Source of the DNA: Fimbriimonadaceae bacterium
Lineage (GTDB): Bacteria; Armatimonadota; Fimbriimonadia; Fimbriimonadales; Fimbriimonadaceae
Length of the DNA: 6,225 nt
Direction of reading: 5' to 3'
Assembly (NCBI GenBank): GCA_014380605.1
Contig: JACMJO010000252.1
Span: 1-6,225, forward strand
The translations under genes were made by a program, and so were the position numbers. Positions within the stretch are counted from its first letter, which is position 1. The number at the start of each line of letters is the position of its first letter. Positions 6,050-6,225 of this stretch are shown piece by piece. Under the pieces are notes generated by a model. The model did no database searches, had not been told where the DNA came from, and saw nothing but the letters and a program-made list of their open reading frames with translations.

Positions 6050-6120
6050 GCTTTGAAGGTGGTTATCAAAGTGCAGTATAAAGTCGATGAGATTCTGCCT
6101 CGCCTAGAGAAAGTCTAAAC

Positions 6121-6126
6121 ACTATA
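6121..6126 (-). promoter_or_regulatory. Candidate -10 box for the dedA-crp operon
   Basis: TATAGT on the minus strand matches five of six positions of the sigma-70 -10 consensus. It would start transcription around 6114, ahead of the GAGG at 6101-6098 and the DedA reading frame. No recognisable -35 is found at 16-18 bases, so support is modest. Confidence 0.3.
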
Positions 6127-6133
6127 TCCCCTC

Positions 6134-6225
6134 TTACTTGCATAGGTAGGACTCTGCTTCCGCGTGAAGGCTTCGGCGAACACGCCTGTTGCTCAATCCT
6201 CTCATATGCCAATCGAGGACGACGC
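6134..6225 (-). other. Right-edge stretch with a short open frame running off the window
   Basis: A minus-strand frame is open from the edge (6223) to a TAA at 6136-6134 and reads VVLDWHMRGLSNRRVRRSLH and onward for 29 codons. It could be the last codons of a gene upstream of dedA, or chance. On the plus strand an ATG at 6206-6208 opens a frame reading MPIEDD to the edge, with no ribosome site. I recognise neither and cannot choose between them. Confidence 0.15.

Noticed and set aside
6121..6225. A tRNA or other structured RNA at the right edge
   Set aside because: No T-loop consensus, anticodon stem or CCA-type end could be folded by eye on either strand.

Overview
The window carries seven protein-coding genes packed closely together in a moderately GC-rich bacterial chromosome. 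I see no rRNA, tRNA, CRISPR array, transposase or phage gene. Gene density, short gaps, overlapping stops and starts and common use of GTG starts all point to a bacterium. The genes alone do not fix the taxon. A free-living environmental bacterium is likely, and something like Armatimonadota would be a guess only.

Left half (about 1-2850): a divergent pair of transcription units devoted to D-amino acids or cell-wall peptides. On the minus strand, cut by the left edge, is an M55 zinc D-aminopeptidase (DppA family) with all five expected metal ligands visible. Facing away from it across a 104-base gap is a plus-strand two-gene operon: an enolase-superfamily dipeptide epimerase (AEE/DgcA-like) overlapping by 8 bases a DUF1611 P-loop protein of the family that contains the D-glutamate N-acetyltransferase DgcN. 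Together they could release D-residues from peptides and convert D-Glu-containing products to the L-form.

Middle (2863-4224): a minus-strand AAA_14/DUF4143 ATPase converges on the DUF1611 gene with only 14 bases between the stops. Its upstream region is AT-rich and holds a cluster of TGGG/CCCA half-sites spaced about two helical turns apart, overlapping a plausible -10 box. This is the most unexplained DNA structure in the window and may be a multi-site operator.

Right half (4225-6225), all minus strand: a DedA-family membrane protein and a Crp/Fnr-family regulator separated by one base (translationally coupled), followed by a small DUF454/YbaN-like inner-membrane protein. The regulator lacks two key cAMP contacts, so it probably responds to something other than cAMP. 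The DedA gene appears to start upstream of its first ATG, where no ATG, GTG or TTG exists, so its real start is unresolved.
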